Source of the DNA: SpSt-539 sp964549445
GTDB taxonomy: Bacteria > Planctomycetota > Phycisphaerae > UBA1845 > UTPLA1
DNA length: 64,000 nt
Direction of reading: 5' to 3'
Assembly (NCBI GenBank): GCA_964549445.1
Contig: CAZJVS010000004.1
Span: forward strand, 112,816-176,815
Shown here: positions 27,501-35,524 of the stretch, piece by piece
How positions within the stretch are numbered: the stretch's first letter is position 1
Layout: each line of letters starts with the position of its first letter
Program-made: the position numbers and the translations under genes
The notes under the pieces: model-generated
Databases searched by the model: none
The model's input: only the letters and a program-made list of their open reading frames with translations
What the model was told of the DNA's origin: nothing

Positions 27501-29769
27501 TCCATTAGACCTCTACCCGATCGTCGCGGGCGCGCGGATGGATCGGTGGTTTGATGCCAACGGTGACGGGTGGCCGGACCTGGCACTATTGGCGGCATCC
27601 GAGTTGGATATTTTCCTCAATGATGGCCACGGTCGGTTCTCCGCGCCGGTTCGTTACTCGATCTCCGGCGATGCCCGCGCATTCGTTGCAGCCGATCTCG
27701 ATGGCGACTCAGATCTCGACTTGGCCGTCGCACGAATTGGAGTCCGCAATGTCATCGTTTTCATCAATAACGGCCTGGGAACGTTCAGTGTCTTGGCGAC
27801 GACTCACCCGGTCGACGGTGCGCCGACATCGATCACTGCCGCGGATTTCAACGGCGACGGCAAGCTCGATCTCGCGACGTGCAACACCGTGGGACACAAC
27901 GTCTCGATCCTGTTGCGAAACAGCGTCGGGAGTTACGACCCGTCCATTCCGGTGCCGTTCAACAACGTCTTTTTCCCGTCCGGAATCGCGTCTGGCGACA
28001 TCGACGGCGATGGCGACTGGGACATCACCGTTTCGGCCGAGTCTCCGTTTCGAATGATCCTGCTGAAAAATGCCGGACTGAACGGCGGCGCACAGTGGTT
28101 GGGATTCCTTCCCCAGGTCACTGTCACCATCAGCATCGAACCGGCCAGCGTCATCCTGGGCGACTGTGACAACGACACGGATCTGGACTTGATCGTCGCC
28201 GGAAGTACGTCAGTGCTGGTCCTGCTTAACAATGGTGACGGTACCTTCACCTCGTCGACAACCTACACCGTGCCAAACGGCGCGCGCAGCCCGGTTCTGG
28301 CGCGCTTCGACGGCGATTCGCTTCCCGACATCGCCGTGGCGTCCTCCCTGTTCAGCCGCGCGTCGATCCTGAAGAATCTCGGTGCCGGTTTGTTCGCACC
28401 GGCCGTGTCCTATCTTGTCGGCAGTATGCCGCTCTGGTTGGACGCGGCGGACGTCGATGGGGACGGCGATCTCGATCTTGCGCTCGCGCTCGACAGCGGC
28501 GCTGCCGTTGAGCTACGTCGAAATGGCGGAGATGGCAACTTTTCCGTTATTCGTTACACCGCACCCGTTCAGACTAACCCGCGTGGAATCGTCGCCGCCG
28601 ACTTGGACGACGACGGGGCGCTCGATCTCGCGGTTGCGAACCTGAACTCGAACAGTGTTTCGGTACTACGGTCGAACCGCGACGGTTCATTCGCGCCAGC
28701 GATGAACTTCCCGGCCAATTCCGGTTCTTCGCGAATAACCTCTGCCGACCTCGATTTGGATGGCAAGCTCGACGTCATCGTTCCAAATGGGCCCGCGGGC
28801 TCCGCGAACACGATCTCCATTCTCAAGAACCTGGGTGGCGGAGTCCTGGCCGCCCCGGTCTCTTACGCCGTCTTCTCTTCGCTGACGGACGTCAAGGCCG
28901 GCGACCTGAACGGAGATGGCCTTCCTGACTTAATTGTGGCATCCGGAGGGACGGGCGATTTGTACGTTCTCTTGCAGCAGCCAAACGGCAGTTTCGCTGC
29001 CGCCGTCGCGTTCCCATCCGGGACGAACACCGACTCGCTGTTTGTCGGCGATTTAGACGGTGATTCCGATCTGGATGTCGTAGCCGCTCGGACACAAACC
29101 AACGCAATTGCCGTGTACCGGAATCTTGGCGGCGTCGGCGCGTCGTGGCAGGGGCTCGCCGGAGCCGTGACGTACCCCGCTAGTGGCTCGCCGCATGGAG
29201 TCATCGGTTTTGATTCAGATGGCGATGGCGATACCGATATCGCCGTCTTCGCGGGGAATTCGACGGTGCTGTTTCCGAACAACGGGGATACGACCTTTGC
29301 GGCAGCCGCAACGTCCGGTGTCGGCGCTTTTGATCGTGGGGTTGCCGTAGACCTTACGCGTGATGGAAAGCTCGATATCGTCGCCAGTGTGAGTGGCGAC
29401 ATGGCGGCCGTTCTGGCGAACCGAGGGAGCAACACCTTCGCCGTGCTTGGCTGGATCCGCATGCCGACGGGTCCGCGAGACATCGCCGTATTTGACGCAA
29501 ACTGCGATGGGCTTGTCGATTTTGCGACGTCAAACGCAGGCTCGAACGACGTCGGGATTTGGCTCAACCTGTCGGATCCGCCGTTGCTGACCGACACCAA
29601 TGGCAACGGCATTCCCGACGAGTGTGAATTCACGCTTACGCAGGAAATGATGTTGAACTCCCTGCTCCTGACGGGGCCGCCTGACTGCAGCTTGCCGGCT
29701 GACTTGAACGAGGACGGACTGGTGAATGGGACCGACATTCAACTATTCGTTTCCCAGAGCACAGAGTGA
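24517..29769 (+). CDS. Giant secreted protein: beta-helix, Cys-paired Ca-binding repeats, FG-GAP/VCBS repeats, dockerin-like end
   Basis: A 1750-residue exported protein with a signal peptide at about residues 1-23. The domains in order are: a right-handed beta-helix region opening with YVDASAVGGGDGLSWATAY (to about 470); sixteen repeats of the form D-C-N-S-N-G-x-P-D-x-C-D/E between residues 480 and 987, interrupted by two beta-rich domains; and about fourteen FG-GAP/VCBS-type units with DxDxDGxxDLAV loops (1013-1690). One more repeat, DTNGNGIPDECE, starts at 1693, and a final single dockerin-like loop is ADLNEDGLVNGTDIQLF. The loops resemble EF-hand calcium sites, so folding is probably Ca-dependent. 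AAAGGAG at 24502-24508, eight bases before the ATG, supports the start. An adhesive or surface role is inferred. Confidence 0.85.
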   Translation: MSGKVMTIGVSAFICLAGTAYSQGTRYVDASAVGGGDGLSWATAYNDLQTALLAAAGSGGVVTEIRVADGTYRPAAPGGSRTATFALVNGVAVNGGYAGQGAPDPDARDPVTNPSILSGDLNADDGPNLANRTENSFHVVTISAPASTCVLDGLTISAGYANAPGTLNAPDAQGGGCWILQSSPMFNNCTFIDNYGRSGGALRVESSSAAFTNCRFLENKSDRAGAGSFISGSPSFNQCLFQTNRSFDQAGGALNLSALTSATFVECVFVDNHSAGEGGAVFQTAGGTSHYQRCRFRLNSGSDGGAVNGDGLVENCLFAGNSGVRGSAIYGSFALVLRNSTIFGNQLTGNIGAVYAESIAAFNNIIWANKDNNGQITQAAQIATSGSLDADVRYNCISALSGQLGGEGNFSGDPLFVDAYGPDGIPGTIDDDLHLLPGSSCANAGSNELADDLSSDFEGHARIQQCRVDCGALESTLFADCNSNGQSDACEIASAASEDCNRDGRPDECASGTDCNSNGQMDSCDAYTLRRLFPRQSPFDGQHPAHFVLAVAPMASTDVSLTFVGLANFGEPRPQVALNGTNVAELLLSQGLPNCFHSGSATTIIARTVWNSAVSQGSGTVDISVSLGPTTPPCVTSYARVILTFVVNDCNSNGIPDDCDIAVGMSQDCNSDGRPDSCDPDCNSNGTSDSCDLFAGTSSDCNSNGVPDECDLSAPVVAQDWCANAQRVTTGVNYSGATTAANSDGSSSCANLSPDRWYKYIAVATGSLTLSNVSAQGTVEFSVHKACPGNAGNQIGCGFSTLTVAVRAGDEYRIRIAGQTGNFSITLSGVPGFTHDCNSNGVPDQCELTGNDCNSNGVPDTCEVPTHDCNQNGVIDTCDVVSGFSTDCDSNRIPDECEVDCNSNGSPDACDVATGASPDCELNGIPDECQPDCDSDGIADSCEFLGGLAADCNANALPDNCDIAACPPGNVGCADCNGNGVPDACDVAAQSARIDPLDLYPIVAGARMDRWFDANGDGWPDLALLAASELDIFLNDGHGRFSAPVRYSISGDARAFVAADLDGDSDLDLAVARIGVRNVIVFINNGLGTFSVLATTHPVDGAPTSITAADFNGDGKLDLATCNTVGHNVSILLRNSVGSYDPSIPVPFNNVFFPSGIASGDIDGDGDWDITVSAESPFRMILLKNAGLNGGAQWLGFLPQVTVTISIEPASVILGDCDNDTDLDLIVAGSTSVLVLLNNGDGTFTSSTTYTVPNGARSPVLARFDGDSLPDIAVASSLFSRASILKNLGAGLFAPAVSYLVGSMPLWLDAADVDGDGDLDLALALDSGAAVELRRNGGDGNFSVIRYTAPVQTNPRGIVAADLDDDGALDLAVANLNSNSVSVLRSNRDGSFAPAMNFPANSGSSRITSADLDLDGKLDVIVPNGPAGSANTISILKNLGGGVLAAPVSYAVFSSLTDVKAGDLNGDGLPDLIVASGGTGDLYVLLQQPNGSFAAAVAFPSGTNTDSLFVGDLDGDSDLDVVAARTQTNAIAVYRNLGGVGASWQGLAGAVTYPASGSPHGVIGFDSDGDGDTDIAVFAGNSTVLFPNNGDTTFAAAATSGVGAFDRGVAVDLTRDGKLDIVASVSGDMAAVLANRGSNTFAVLGWIRMPTGPRDIAVFDANCDGLVDFATSNAGSNDVGIWLNLSDPPLLTDTNGNGIPDECEFTLTQEMMLNSLLLTGPPDCSLPADLNEDGLVNGTDIQLFVSQSTE

Positions 29770-29790
29770 AATCGATGCCAACGCGTACAT

Positions 29791-29817
29791 AAAAAAAGCC
29801 CCGCCTTCCGGCGGGGC
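29791..29817 (-). terminator. Intrinsic terminator for tRNA-Gln
   Basis: Eight-base-pair stem GCCCCGCC / GGCGGGGC with a four-base loop. Read on the minus strand it is followed by seven T's, 15 bases downstream of the tRNA-Gln gene. On the plus strand no T run follows. Confidence 0.85.
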
Positions 29818-29831
29818 CCGCTTCAAAAACG

Positions 29832-29902
29832 CTGGGGATCAGGGACTCGAACCCCGACTAACTGATCCAGAGTCAGTTGTGCTACCATTACACTAATCCC
29901 CA
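29832..29902 (-). tRNA. tRNA-Gln (anticodon CTG)
   Basis: A 71-base cloverleaf on the minus strand: acceptor stem TGGGGAT / ATCCCCA, D stem GTG/CAC, anticodon stem ACTGA/TCAGT with loop CTCTGGA (anticodon CTG, reads CAG), T stem CGGGG/CCCTG with loop TTCGAGT. The discriminator base is G, as in other tRNA-Gln. The 3' CCA is not encoded. Confidence 0.95.
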
Positions 29903-30136
29903 GTCTCGGAGCCGAACCGTTTCCCGGGCATGCGTCTCTGGACCGCCGCCCACGGCTCGGGCCGTGTAGCCAAAACTATAAGTCTCGCTCCCACCGCGGT
30001 CAAGCCGCGGTCGAGCGACTGTGACGTGCAGATCGTGCCGGGTTGACGCTCCCCGGTGGTCGTCCTAATCTTTCCTTCTCGCCGCGCCGCCGATCGGGGT
30101 CGCGTCGAACGTTCTGCATCGAAAGGAGCACCCGCC

Positions 30137-31195
30137 ATGGCTGCGGTCAAAGTTGGTATCAACGGTTTCGGACGCATCGGCCGGATGGTCGCCCGCGTCA
30201 TGGCCATGCGACGCGGCGAGTTTGACATCGTCGCCATCAACGACGTCGGCCCGCCCCCCAAGATCCTCGCCCACCTTTTCAAGTACGACACGGTTCATGG
30301 AACGTTTAACGGCGAAGTCGGCCACACCGAGAACGCCCTCATCGTGAACGGCGACAAAATCCGCGTCTGCGGCGAAAAAGACCCGACCAAGCTGCCCTGG
30401 AAAGACCTCGGCGCGACGGTCGTCATCGAATCGACCGGCGTCTTCACCGGCCGCCGGGACGCCGCCAAGGGCAAGGCCGGCTACGACGACCACATCACCG
30501 CCGGCGCGAAAAAGGTCATCCTCTCAGCACCGGCCAAGGACGCCATCGACGCCACCGTCGTCCTCGGAGTGAATGACGAAACGCTCAAGCGCGAGCACAC
30601 CTTCGTCAGCAACGGAAGCTGCACGACCAACTGCCTCGCCCCGCTCGTCAAGATCATGGCCGACAACCCCCAGGTCTTCGGCGAGAACATCACCGGCATG
30701 ATGACCACCGTCCACGCCTACACCAACGACCAGCGCATCCTCGACCAGGTCCACGGCGACGACCTCCTGCGGGCCCGCGCCGCCGCCATGAACATCATTC
30801 CTTCTTCGACCGGCGCGGCCAAGGCCATCGGCCTCGTCGTCCCCAAGAAGACCATCCAGCTCGACGGCTTCGCCTTCCGCGTCCCCGTCATGGACGGCAG
30901 CGTCGTCGATCTGACCTGCTCGCTCGAAAAGGAGGTGGATGTCGCCACGGTCAACGACCTCTTCAAAAAGGCCGCCAGCGGCAAGATGAAGGGCATCCTC
31001 CAGTACAGCGAGGAGCCGCTCGTCTCAAGCGACGTCATCAACAACCCCCACAGCTCGATCTTCGCCGCCAATCAGACGATGACGGTTCCGAAGGCGAAAG
31101 GCCGCGTCCTCAAGCTCGTCTCGTGGTATGACAATGAGTGGGGCTTCTCCCATCGCGTCTGCGACCTGGCCATCCGCCTCGCCGCATTCGCCTAG
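30137..31195 (+). CDS. gap: Glyceraldehyde-3-phosphate dehydrogenase, type I
   Basis: A 352-residue glycolytic enzyme that oxidises and phosphorylates glyceraldehyde-3-phosphate. The N-terminus KVGINGFGRIGRM is the Rossmann loop, and IVAINDVG after the second strand suits NAD. The active site NGSCTTNCLAPL has catalytic Cys162, and His193 lies in TTVHAYTNDQR. AAGGAG at 30123-30128, eight bases upstream, fixes the ATG at 30137 over an upstream in-frame start. The next gene, a PtsN-like EIIA, is 140 bp downstream. Confidence 0.97.
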   Translation: MAAVKVGINGFGRIGRMVARVMAMRRGEFDIVAINDVGPPPKILAHLFKYDTVHGTFNGEVGHTENALIVNGDKIRVCGEKDPTKLPWKDLGATVVIESTGVFTGRRDAAKGKAGYDDHITAGAKKVILSAPAKDAIDATVVLGVNDETLKREHTFVSNGSCTTNCLAPLVKIMADNPQVFGENITGMMTTVHAYTNDQRILDQVHGDDLLRARAAAMNIIPSSTGAAKAIGLVVPKKTIQLDGFAFRVPVMDGSVVDLTCSLEKEVDVATVNDLFKKAASGKMKGILQYSEEPLVSSDVINNPHSSIFAANQTMTVPKAKGRVLKLVSWYDNEWGFSHRVCDLAIRLAAFA

Positions 31196-31335
31196 ACAAC
31201 TCGCGCCGATTCGTTCATCGCCCGCCGCGCCGCCGCGCCGCGGGCGGTTTATTGGCGGATTCACCGGTTCGCCCGATTGAGTCAACCGTCGCATCCGCCT
31301 ACTATGGACTGTTTCGTCGCGCGACAGGACCTCCG

Positions 31336-31797
31336 ATGGTGAATCTGGCAGACTACCTCGACCCCCAGCTCATTAAGACCCCGCTCGATGCGCGCAACAA
31401 GACCGACGCCATCACCGAATTGGTCGGTCTCATCGGCCAGTCCGGCCGCACCCGCGATCCCAAGCGCCTCCTCGAATGCGTCCTCGCCCGCGAGCAGCAG
31501 CGCACCACCGCCATCGGCCGCGGCCTCGCCATCCCGCACGCCAAGTGCGATGCCTGCGGTGAGTTGGTGGTTGCCGTGGGCGTCCCCGCCGAGCCCCTCG
31601 AGTTTGACGCGATCGACAAACAGCCCGTCCGCCTCGTCGTCCTGCTTGCCAGCGCCATGGCCCAGTCCAGCTTGCAGATCCAGGTCCTCGCCAAGCTCAG
31701 CCGCCTCGTCCTCAACGACGAAGTGTTCCAGCGAATCATCGCCTCACCGACACCGCAGGAGCTGCTGGCGATCGTCCGGGAAGCCAATTCGTTCTGA
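31336..31797 (+). CDS. PTS EIIA type-2 (PtsN-like) protein
   Basis: A 153-residue single-domain protein of the fructose/nitrogen-type EIIA fold. The phosphorylatable histidine is His68 in GRGLAIPHAK, and LASAMAQSSLQIQVLAKLSRL is the conserved helix region, written here in part. As a lone EIIA without a permease it is more likely regulatory (PtsN-like) than a sugar transporter part. The frame is open further upstream, but the family domain starts at this ATG. A MEMO-family gene begins 29 bases after the stop. Confidence 0.85.
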   Translation: MVNLADYLDPQLIKTPLDARNKTDAITELVGLIGQSGRTRDPKRLLECVLAREQQRTTAIGRGLAIPHAKCDACGELVVAVGVPAEPLEFDAIDKQPVRLVVLLASAMAQSSLQIQVLAKLSRLVLNDEVFQRIIASPTPQELLAIVREANSF

Positions 31798-31825
31798 CGC
31801 AGGCGGTCGGGGGCGTTCATCGATC

Positions 31826-33031
31826 ATGGCTCGCGATTTACCGAGTCTTCGTCCGCTGGAGCGCCTTCCCACACGAGACGGCGACACCGTCATGCTCCGC
31901 GACCCGACCGGCTTCGCCCCCGGCGTCCTCTCCGTTTCTCCGCCGATGCTCTTCATCCTCGCCCTGATGGACGGCCGCAACCCGCCCGCCGACATCCAGG
32001 CCCGCTTCATGATGCGCTTCGGCCGCATGCTCTTCACCGACGAGCTGGCTCACCTGCTCGAACAGCTCGACGAAGGCGGCTATCTCGACAGCCCCGCCTT
32101 CGCCGCCCGCCGCACCGCAGCCATCAACGCCTATCTCCGGTCCCCCGTCCGCAAGCTCCGCGACCCCGAATCGCTCTCGGCGGGGGAGGGGCCTCTCGAT
32201 TCATTCTTCGATTCCATGCTCGCCCGCGGAAAGACGAACGGCAATCACGTCCTCGGCTTCGTCGCCCCGCACCTCGATTATCTCCGCGGCGCGCCCTGCT
32301 ATGCCCCGGCCTACCGCGACCTCCCCAATCGAACCGATGCCCGCCGTTTCGTGATCCTCGGCACCAACCACTTCGGAGAATCGCACGCCGTCGTCGGAAC
32401 CGCTAAGGACTTCGAGACCCCCTGGGGCATCGTGCCGCACGATGGCGCCTTCATGCGCGAGCTCGACCGCCGTTGCGAGACGGATCTATGCAGCGGCGAG
32501 TTCGACCACGCCCGCGAACACTCGATCGAGCTTCAGGCCGTCCTGCTCCGCCACGTCCTCGGCGACCGCCCGTTCACGATCGTGCCCTATCTCTGCCCCG
32601 ATCCATGCGGGCCAAGCGGCACAAAGCCCCGCCAGGGGGCCGGCGTCGATCTGAAGCACTTCGCCCGGCAGCTCGGCGACCTGATCGCCGCCGACCCCAC
32701 GCCGACCTGCATCATCGCCGGCGCCGACCTCAGCCACGTCGGCGCTTACTTCAACGACTCCAACCCGCTCGACGAGTCCTCTCTCGCCGACCTCCGCCGC
32801 GCCGACCTCGCCGCGCTGAAGCACGTCGAGGCCGGCAATCCCGAGGCCTTCCGCCGCGCCGTCGCCGAGACCGGAAACGAGTCAAACATCTGCAGCGTGG
32901 GCTGCATCTACGCGGCTTCCGTCGCCTTGGCAGACCGCGTCCGCCCCGTCATCCGCCACTATCATCAGTCTGTGACACCCGAAATCGCCAACTGCGTAAC
33001 CTGCGCGGCCATCGACTTCGTGTCGGATTGA
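31826..33031 (+). CDS. MEMO-family protein (AmmeMemoRadiSam protein B) with a PqqD-like N-terminal domain
   Basis: A 401-residue protein. Residues about 140-400 are the MEMO1 fold, with the likely metal-site residues His149 (APHLDY), His182 (GTNHFG), His304 (GADLSHVG) and Cys356. REHSIELQ, which surrounds His232, is also a family motif. Residues 1-95 look like a PqqD-type winged-helix domain: LRPLERLPTRDGDTVMLRDP, LSVSPPMLFILALMDG, then a helix pair ending EQLDEGGYLDSP. The function of MEMO proteins in bacteria is unsettled. The partner A protein and radical SAM protein are not nearby. The start at 31826 is chosen because the upstream part of the open frame only overlaps the PtsN-like gene. 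Confidence 0.82.
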   Translation: MARDLPSLRPLERLPTRDGDTVMLRDPTGFAPGVLSVSPPMLFILALMDGRNPPADIQARFMMRFGRMLFTDELAHLLEQLDEGGYLDSPAFAARRTAAINAYLRSPVRKLRDPESLSAGEGPLDSFFDSMLARGKTNGNHVLGFVAPHLDYLRGAPCYAPAYRDLPNRTDARRFVILGTNHFGESHAVVGTAKDFETPWGIVPHDGAFMRELDRRCETDLCSGEFDHAREHSIELQAVLLRHVLGDRPFTIVPYLCPDPCGPSGTKPRQGAGVDLKHFARQLGDLIAADPTPTCIIAGADLSHVGAYFNDSNPLDESSLADLRRADLAALKHVEAGNPEAFRRAVAETGNESNICSVGCIYAASVALADRVRPVIRHYHQSVTPEIANCVTCAAIDFVSD

Positions 33032-33110
33032 AGAGGGGAACTACTTGCGCGGCGGCCTCGGCTGTGGCGGCCAGAAGACAAAGTCGTCCGAGTTCACTTC
33101 GGTCTCTTTG

Positions 33111-35444
33111 TCATCCCCCCCAGCGCGGCGCATGTACGCCGCCGTCGTCCTTGCCGTTCTCCGACGCCGAGTAGATCAACGGCCCGTTCGCATCGACGCG
33201 ATACAGAAACTCCTTGCCGCTGAATGGATCCGTGCGCGCCGCGCCCACTGTTTCCGACGGCAGTTCGCTCAATCGTTCCGGCCATCGGCCGGTCTCATTG
33301 CGGAAGGCATGAACCGCGTATGCAAGCTGCGTCGCCCGGCCGGTTGCTTCGCTCCGCGTTCGGAGTGCATGATATCGCCCCAGCGATGGCAGTATCATCG
33401 CCTCCATCGGATGATCCTTCGTTCGCTGATCCGCCAGGTCATTCAGCGCCTTCGCCGTCACCTCCGGATACCCCTTCCGCATCAGGCCGGCCATCTCCGT
33501 GTAGTAGCTGCGGAAGTACGATGCCGATTCCGCGGGGTCCTTGGATAGCACCGCGTTCAGTTCGGCCGTTTGCGGCGGATCGTTTCCGAGATCCGCCGCG
33601 ATTCGCGCGACCCGGTCCGGGTTGAAGTGCGCTTTGCCGTCCGCCCCTGGCCGATCGGTCGCAAACTGCACTAGGTCGAGTGAGAACGCCAGTTCGCCGC
33701 TGATCAGCGCCGCCGGGTCGCGCTGCACCGGCTTATTTTCGCGCAGCACCTCCAGCGCCGTCCCAAGCTGCTCCGGCGGAATTACGCCTTGCACCAGCGC
33801 CTGCCGCGCCATTTCGTACGTCAAGTTGCTCTCCGCAACGGCCACCAGTTGCTCGATCATCGTGAATCCATGGCCAAGGTGATTCGCCGATCGGAGGCTC
33901 GTCGCCCAGGAATCCATCATCGCGTTCGGATCGACCCTGCCGTCTTCCGCCCGCCATCCGTTGGCCAGCGTCTGCTTCACGATCCCGCGGTGGCCCGTCA
34001 GGTCGGGAAGCAGCGCCGTAAGCAGTGGGGGGGCGGTCCCGTCGTTCGGTCCGAACCGTAGGATCGTTGCGAAATCGCTGTGCTCGGTTGCCGCGCGGTA
34101 CTTTGCGAGCAGCTCCCCGGAGTCCTGGTAGACCTGCTCCCACTCCGGCCGTTCCGAAGGAAGCCACGGCCGCGGATCGTGCTCTGTTTCGAGCGTTGAC
34201 AACATGTTCACCAGCGGCGCAACGGCGCTCGTCGGTGCCCCGTTGTCATCGATCCTGACGAGGATTTCCTCATAGTAGGGCGCCGCGTCGTCGCCCTTGA
34301 CGCTTTGCGCATTCCGCCGCACCCATTCGGCGTAATCCACCCGCTCCACGAAGTTCGGCGGCGGCGGCAGAATCTCCTCGATCGGCGGATAATCGGTCGC
34401 TGCGTCCGGCGCGGCCTCGGCGTCGCCCTCGGCTTGTTCCGCCGGCTGTTCGCCGTTCGAATCGACTGGCAGCGGCGCCGCCGGTCGCACCATCCTCTCG
34501 CGGCCCGCGCGTCCCATGACCAGTTCACTCGCCCGTCCGCCGGCTCGATCGACCACCGCCAGCAGCAGCCACGACTTCGAATCAAGTCGAATTGCTGCAA
34601 GATCGCGCAGCGTCGGCAGCACCGACGTCGTTGCCGCCGCCCAGTTCAACCCATCCGCCGAAACGAGCAGCCGCCCGCCGCCGCGCGTCGCTACCAACGT
34701 CGAGTATCGCGAATCGCTAGCGGCTCCCGTCGCCACATCCAGTCGCACGTCTGGCAGGCGCACGAACTTCAACCCATCCTTCGATGTCGCGTGCACGAGC
34801 TCATTGGGCTGTCCATTCGTTCTGGCGAACAGATGCGTGTCCGGCCCCGCCCGCAACACGGTCGCGTCAAATACGGCGGCCTCCGCGATCGCGAACCGCG
34901 GCTCCGGCTCAAACTCAAAACTCCGCCCATCTTTCGAGATGGCCGATCCGATGGCCGGCCGGCCGCCGCGCGGATCAAACGTGAAGTACAGCCGAACCCG
35001 CCCGTCCGGCAACGAAACCGCCGCCGGCTGCCTCGGCCGCCCGGCATCCTTCGGAATGCCCGCGATGACGACAGGCGTCACCGCCGACCACGTTTTGCCG
35101 CGATCGCGCGACTCGCGCCGCCCAACGCACCCGAATTCCGCCTTCCGCTCGAACGAGTAATGCTCATAGAATGCGACCAGCGTTCCGTCCTTGCCGTCGC
35201 AGATCGCGGGTGCCGACGCGTGCGCGATATTTTCGCGATTGATCGGCGTAAGCTTGTCGTCGTCCCCGAGAGCCAGGACTGCAATCGCATCGTCCCACGG
35301 ACCGGCAAACGACGGCACCCACGCCGGCCGCGCCGCTGCTCGGTGCGCCGGCCGGCTGGTCGGCTGCGACGTCGTTCCGCCGATCGCCACGCGAATGGCG
35401 CAACAGATCACGATCACGACAAACAAACGCATCGCGCTCGGCAT
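33111..35444 (-). CDS. Exported sialidase-like beta-propeller protein with a pseudopilin-like C-terminal motif
   Basis: A 777-residue protein with a signal peptide (MPSAMRLFVVIVICCAIRVA). The N-terminal half has Asp-box-like motifs typical of six-blade sialidase/BNR propellers (SRDRGKTWS, SKDGRSFEF, SKDGLKFV, SADGLNW). The C-terminal half is helical and ends with TDPFSGKEFLYRVD and YSASENGKDDGG, like the C-terminal strand region of type II pseudopilin-like proteins common in Planctomycetes. No complete catalytic set is clear, so the enzyme activity is unknown. The start is set by GGAGGAG a few bases before the ATG at 35444. It lies 80 bp downstream of the HNH gene. Confidence 0.65.
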   Translation of the reverse strand: MPSAMRLFVVIVICCAIRVAIGGTTSQPTSRPAHRAAARPAWVPSFAGPWDDAIAVLALGDDDKLTPINRENIAHASAPAICDGKDGTLVAFYEHYSFERKAEFGCVGRRESRDRGKTWSAVTPVVIAGIPKDAGRPRQPAAVSLPDGRVRLYFTFDPRGGRPAIGSAISKDGRSFEFEPEPRFAIAEAAVFDATVLRAGPDTHLFARTNGQPNELVHATSKDGLKFVRLPDVRLDVATGAASDSRYSTLVATRGGGRLLVSADGLNWAAATTSVLPTLRDLAAIRLDSKSWLLLAVVDRAGGRASELVMGRAGRERMVRPAAPLPVDSNGEQPAEQAEGDAEAAPDAATDYPPIEEILPPPPNFVERVDYAEWVRRNAQSVKGDDAAPYYEEILVRIDDNGAPTSAVAPLVNMLSTLETEHDPRPWLPSERPEWEQVYQDSGELLAKYRAATEHSDFATILRFGPNDGTAPPLLTALLPDLTGHRGIVKQTLANGWRAEDGRVDPNAMMDSWATSLRSANHLGHGFTMIEQLVAVAESNLTYEMARQALVQGVIPPEQLGTALEVLRENKPVQRDPAALISGELAFSLDLVQFATDRPGADGKAHFNPDRVARIAADLGNDPPQTAELNAVLSKDPAESASYFRSYYTEMAGLMRKGYPEVTAKALNDLADQRTKDHPMEAMILPSLGRYHALRTRSEATGRATQLAYAVHAFRNETGRWPERLSELPSETVGAARTDPFSGKEFLYRVDANGPLIYSASENGKDDGGVHAPRWGG

Positions 35445-35524
35445 GGAACTCCTCCGGGCGGGAACGATTCCGCTCACATCCGGCGGGGGGTGTCTGGTCT
35501 TGGATGGCTCGCGCCCGCGCGCGG

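Noticed and set aside
31211..31255. GC-rich palindromic stretch after gap as a terminator
   Set aside because: Several imperfect pairings are possible and there is no T run, so no terminator can be assigned.
31388..31825. The MEMO-family frame is open upstream into the PtsN-like gene, suggesting a fusion
   Set aside because: The upstream residues are Pro/Ser/Ala-rich shadow sequence of the PtsN-like gene. The PqqD-like domain begins right at the ATG at 31826.
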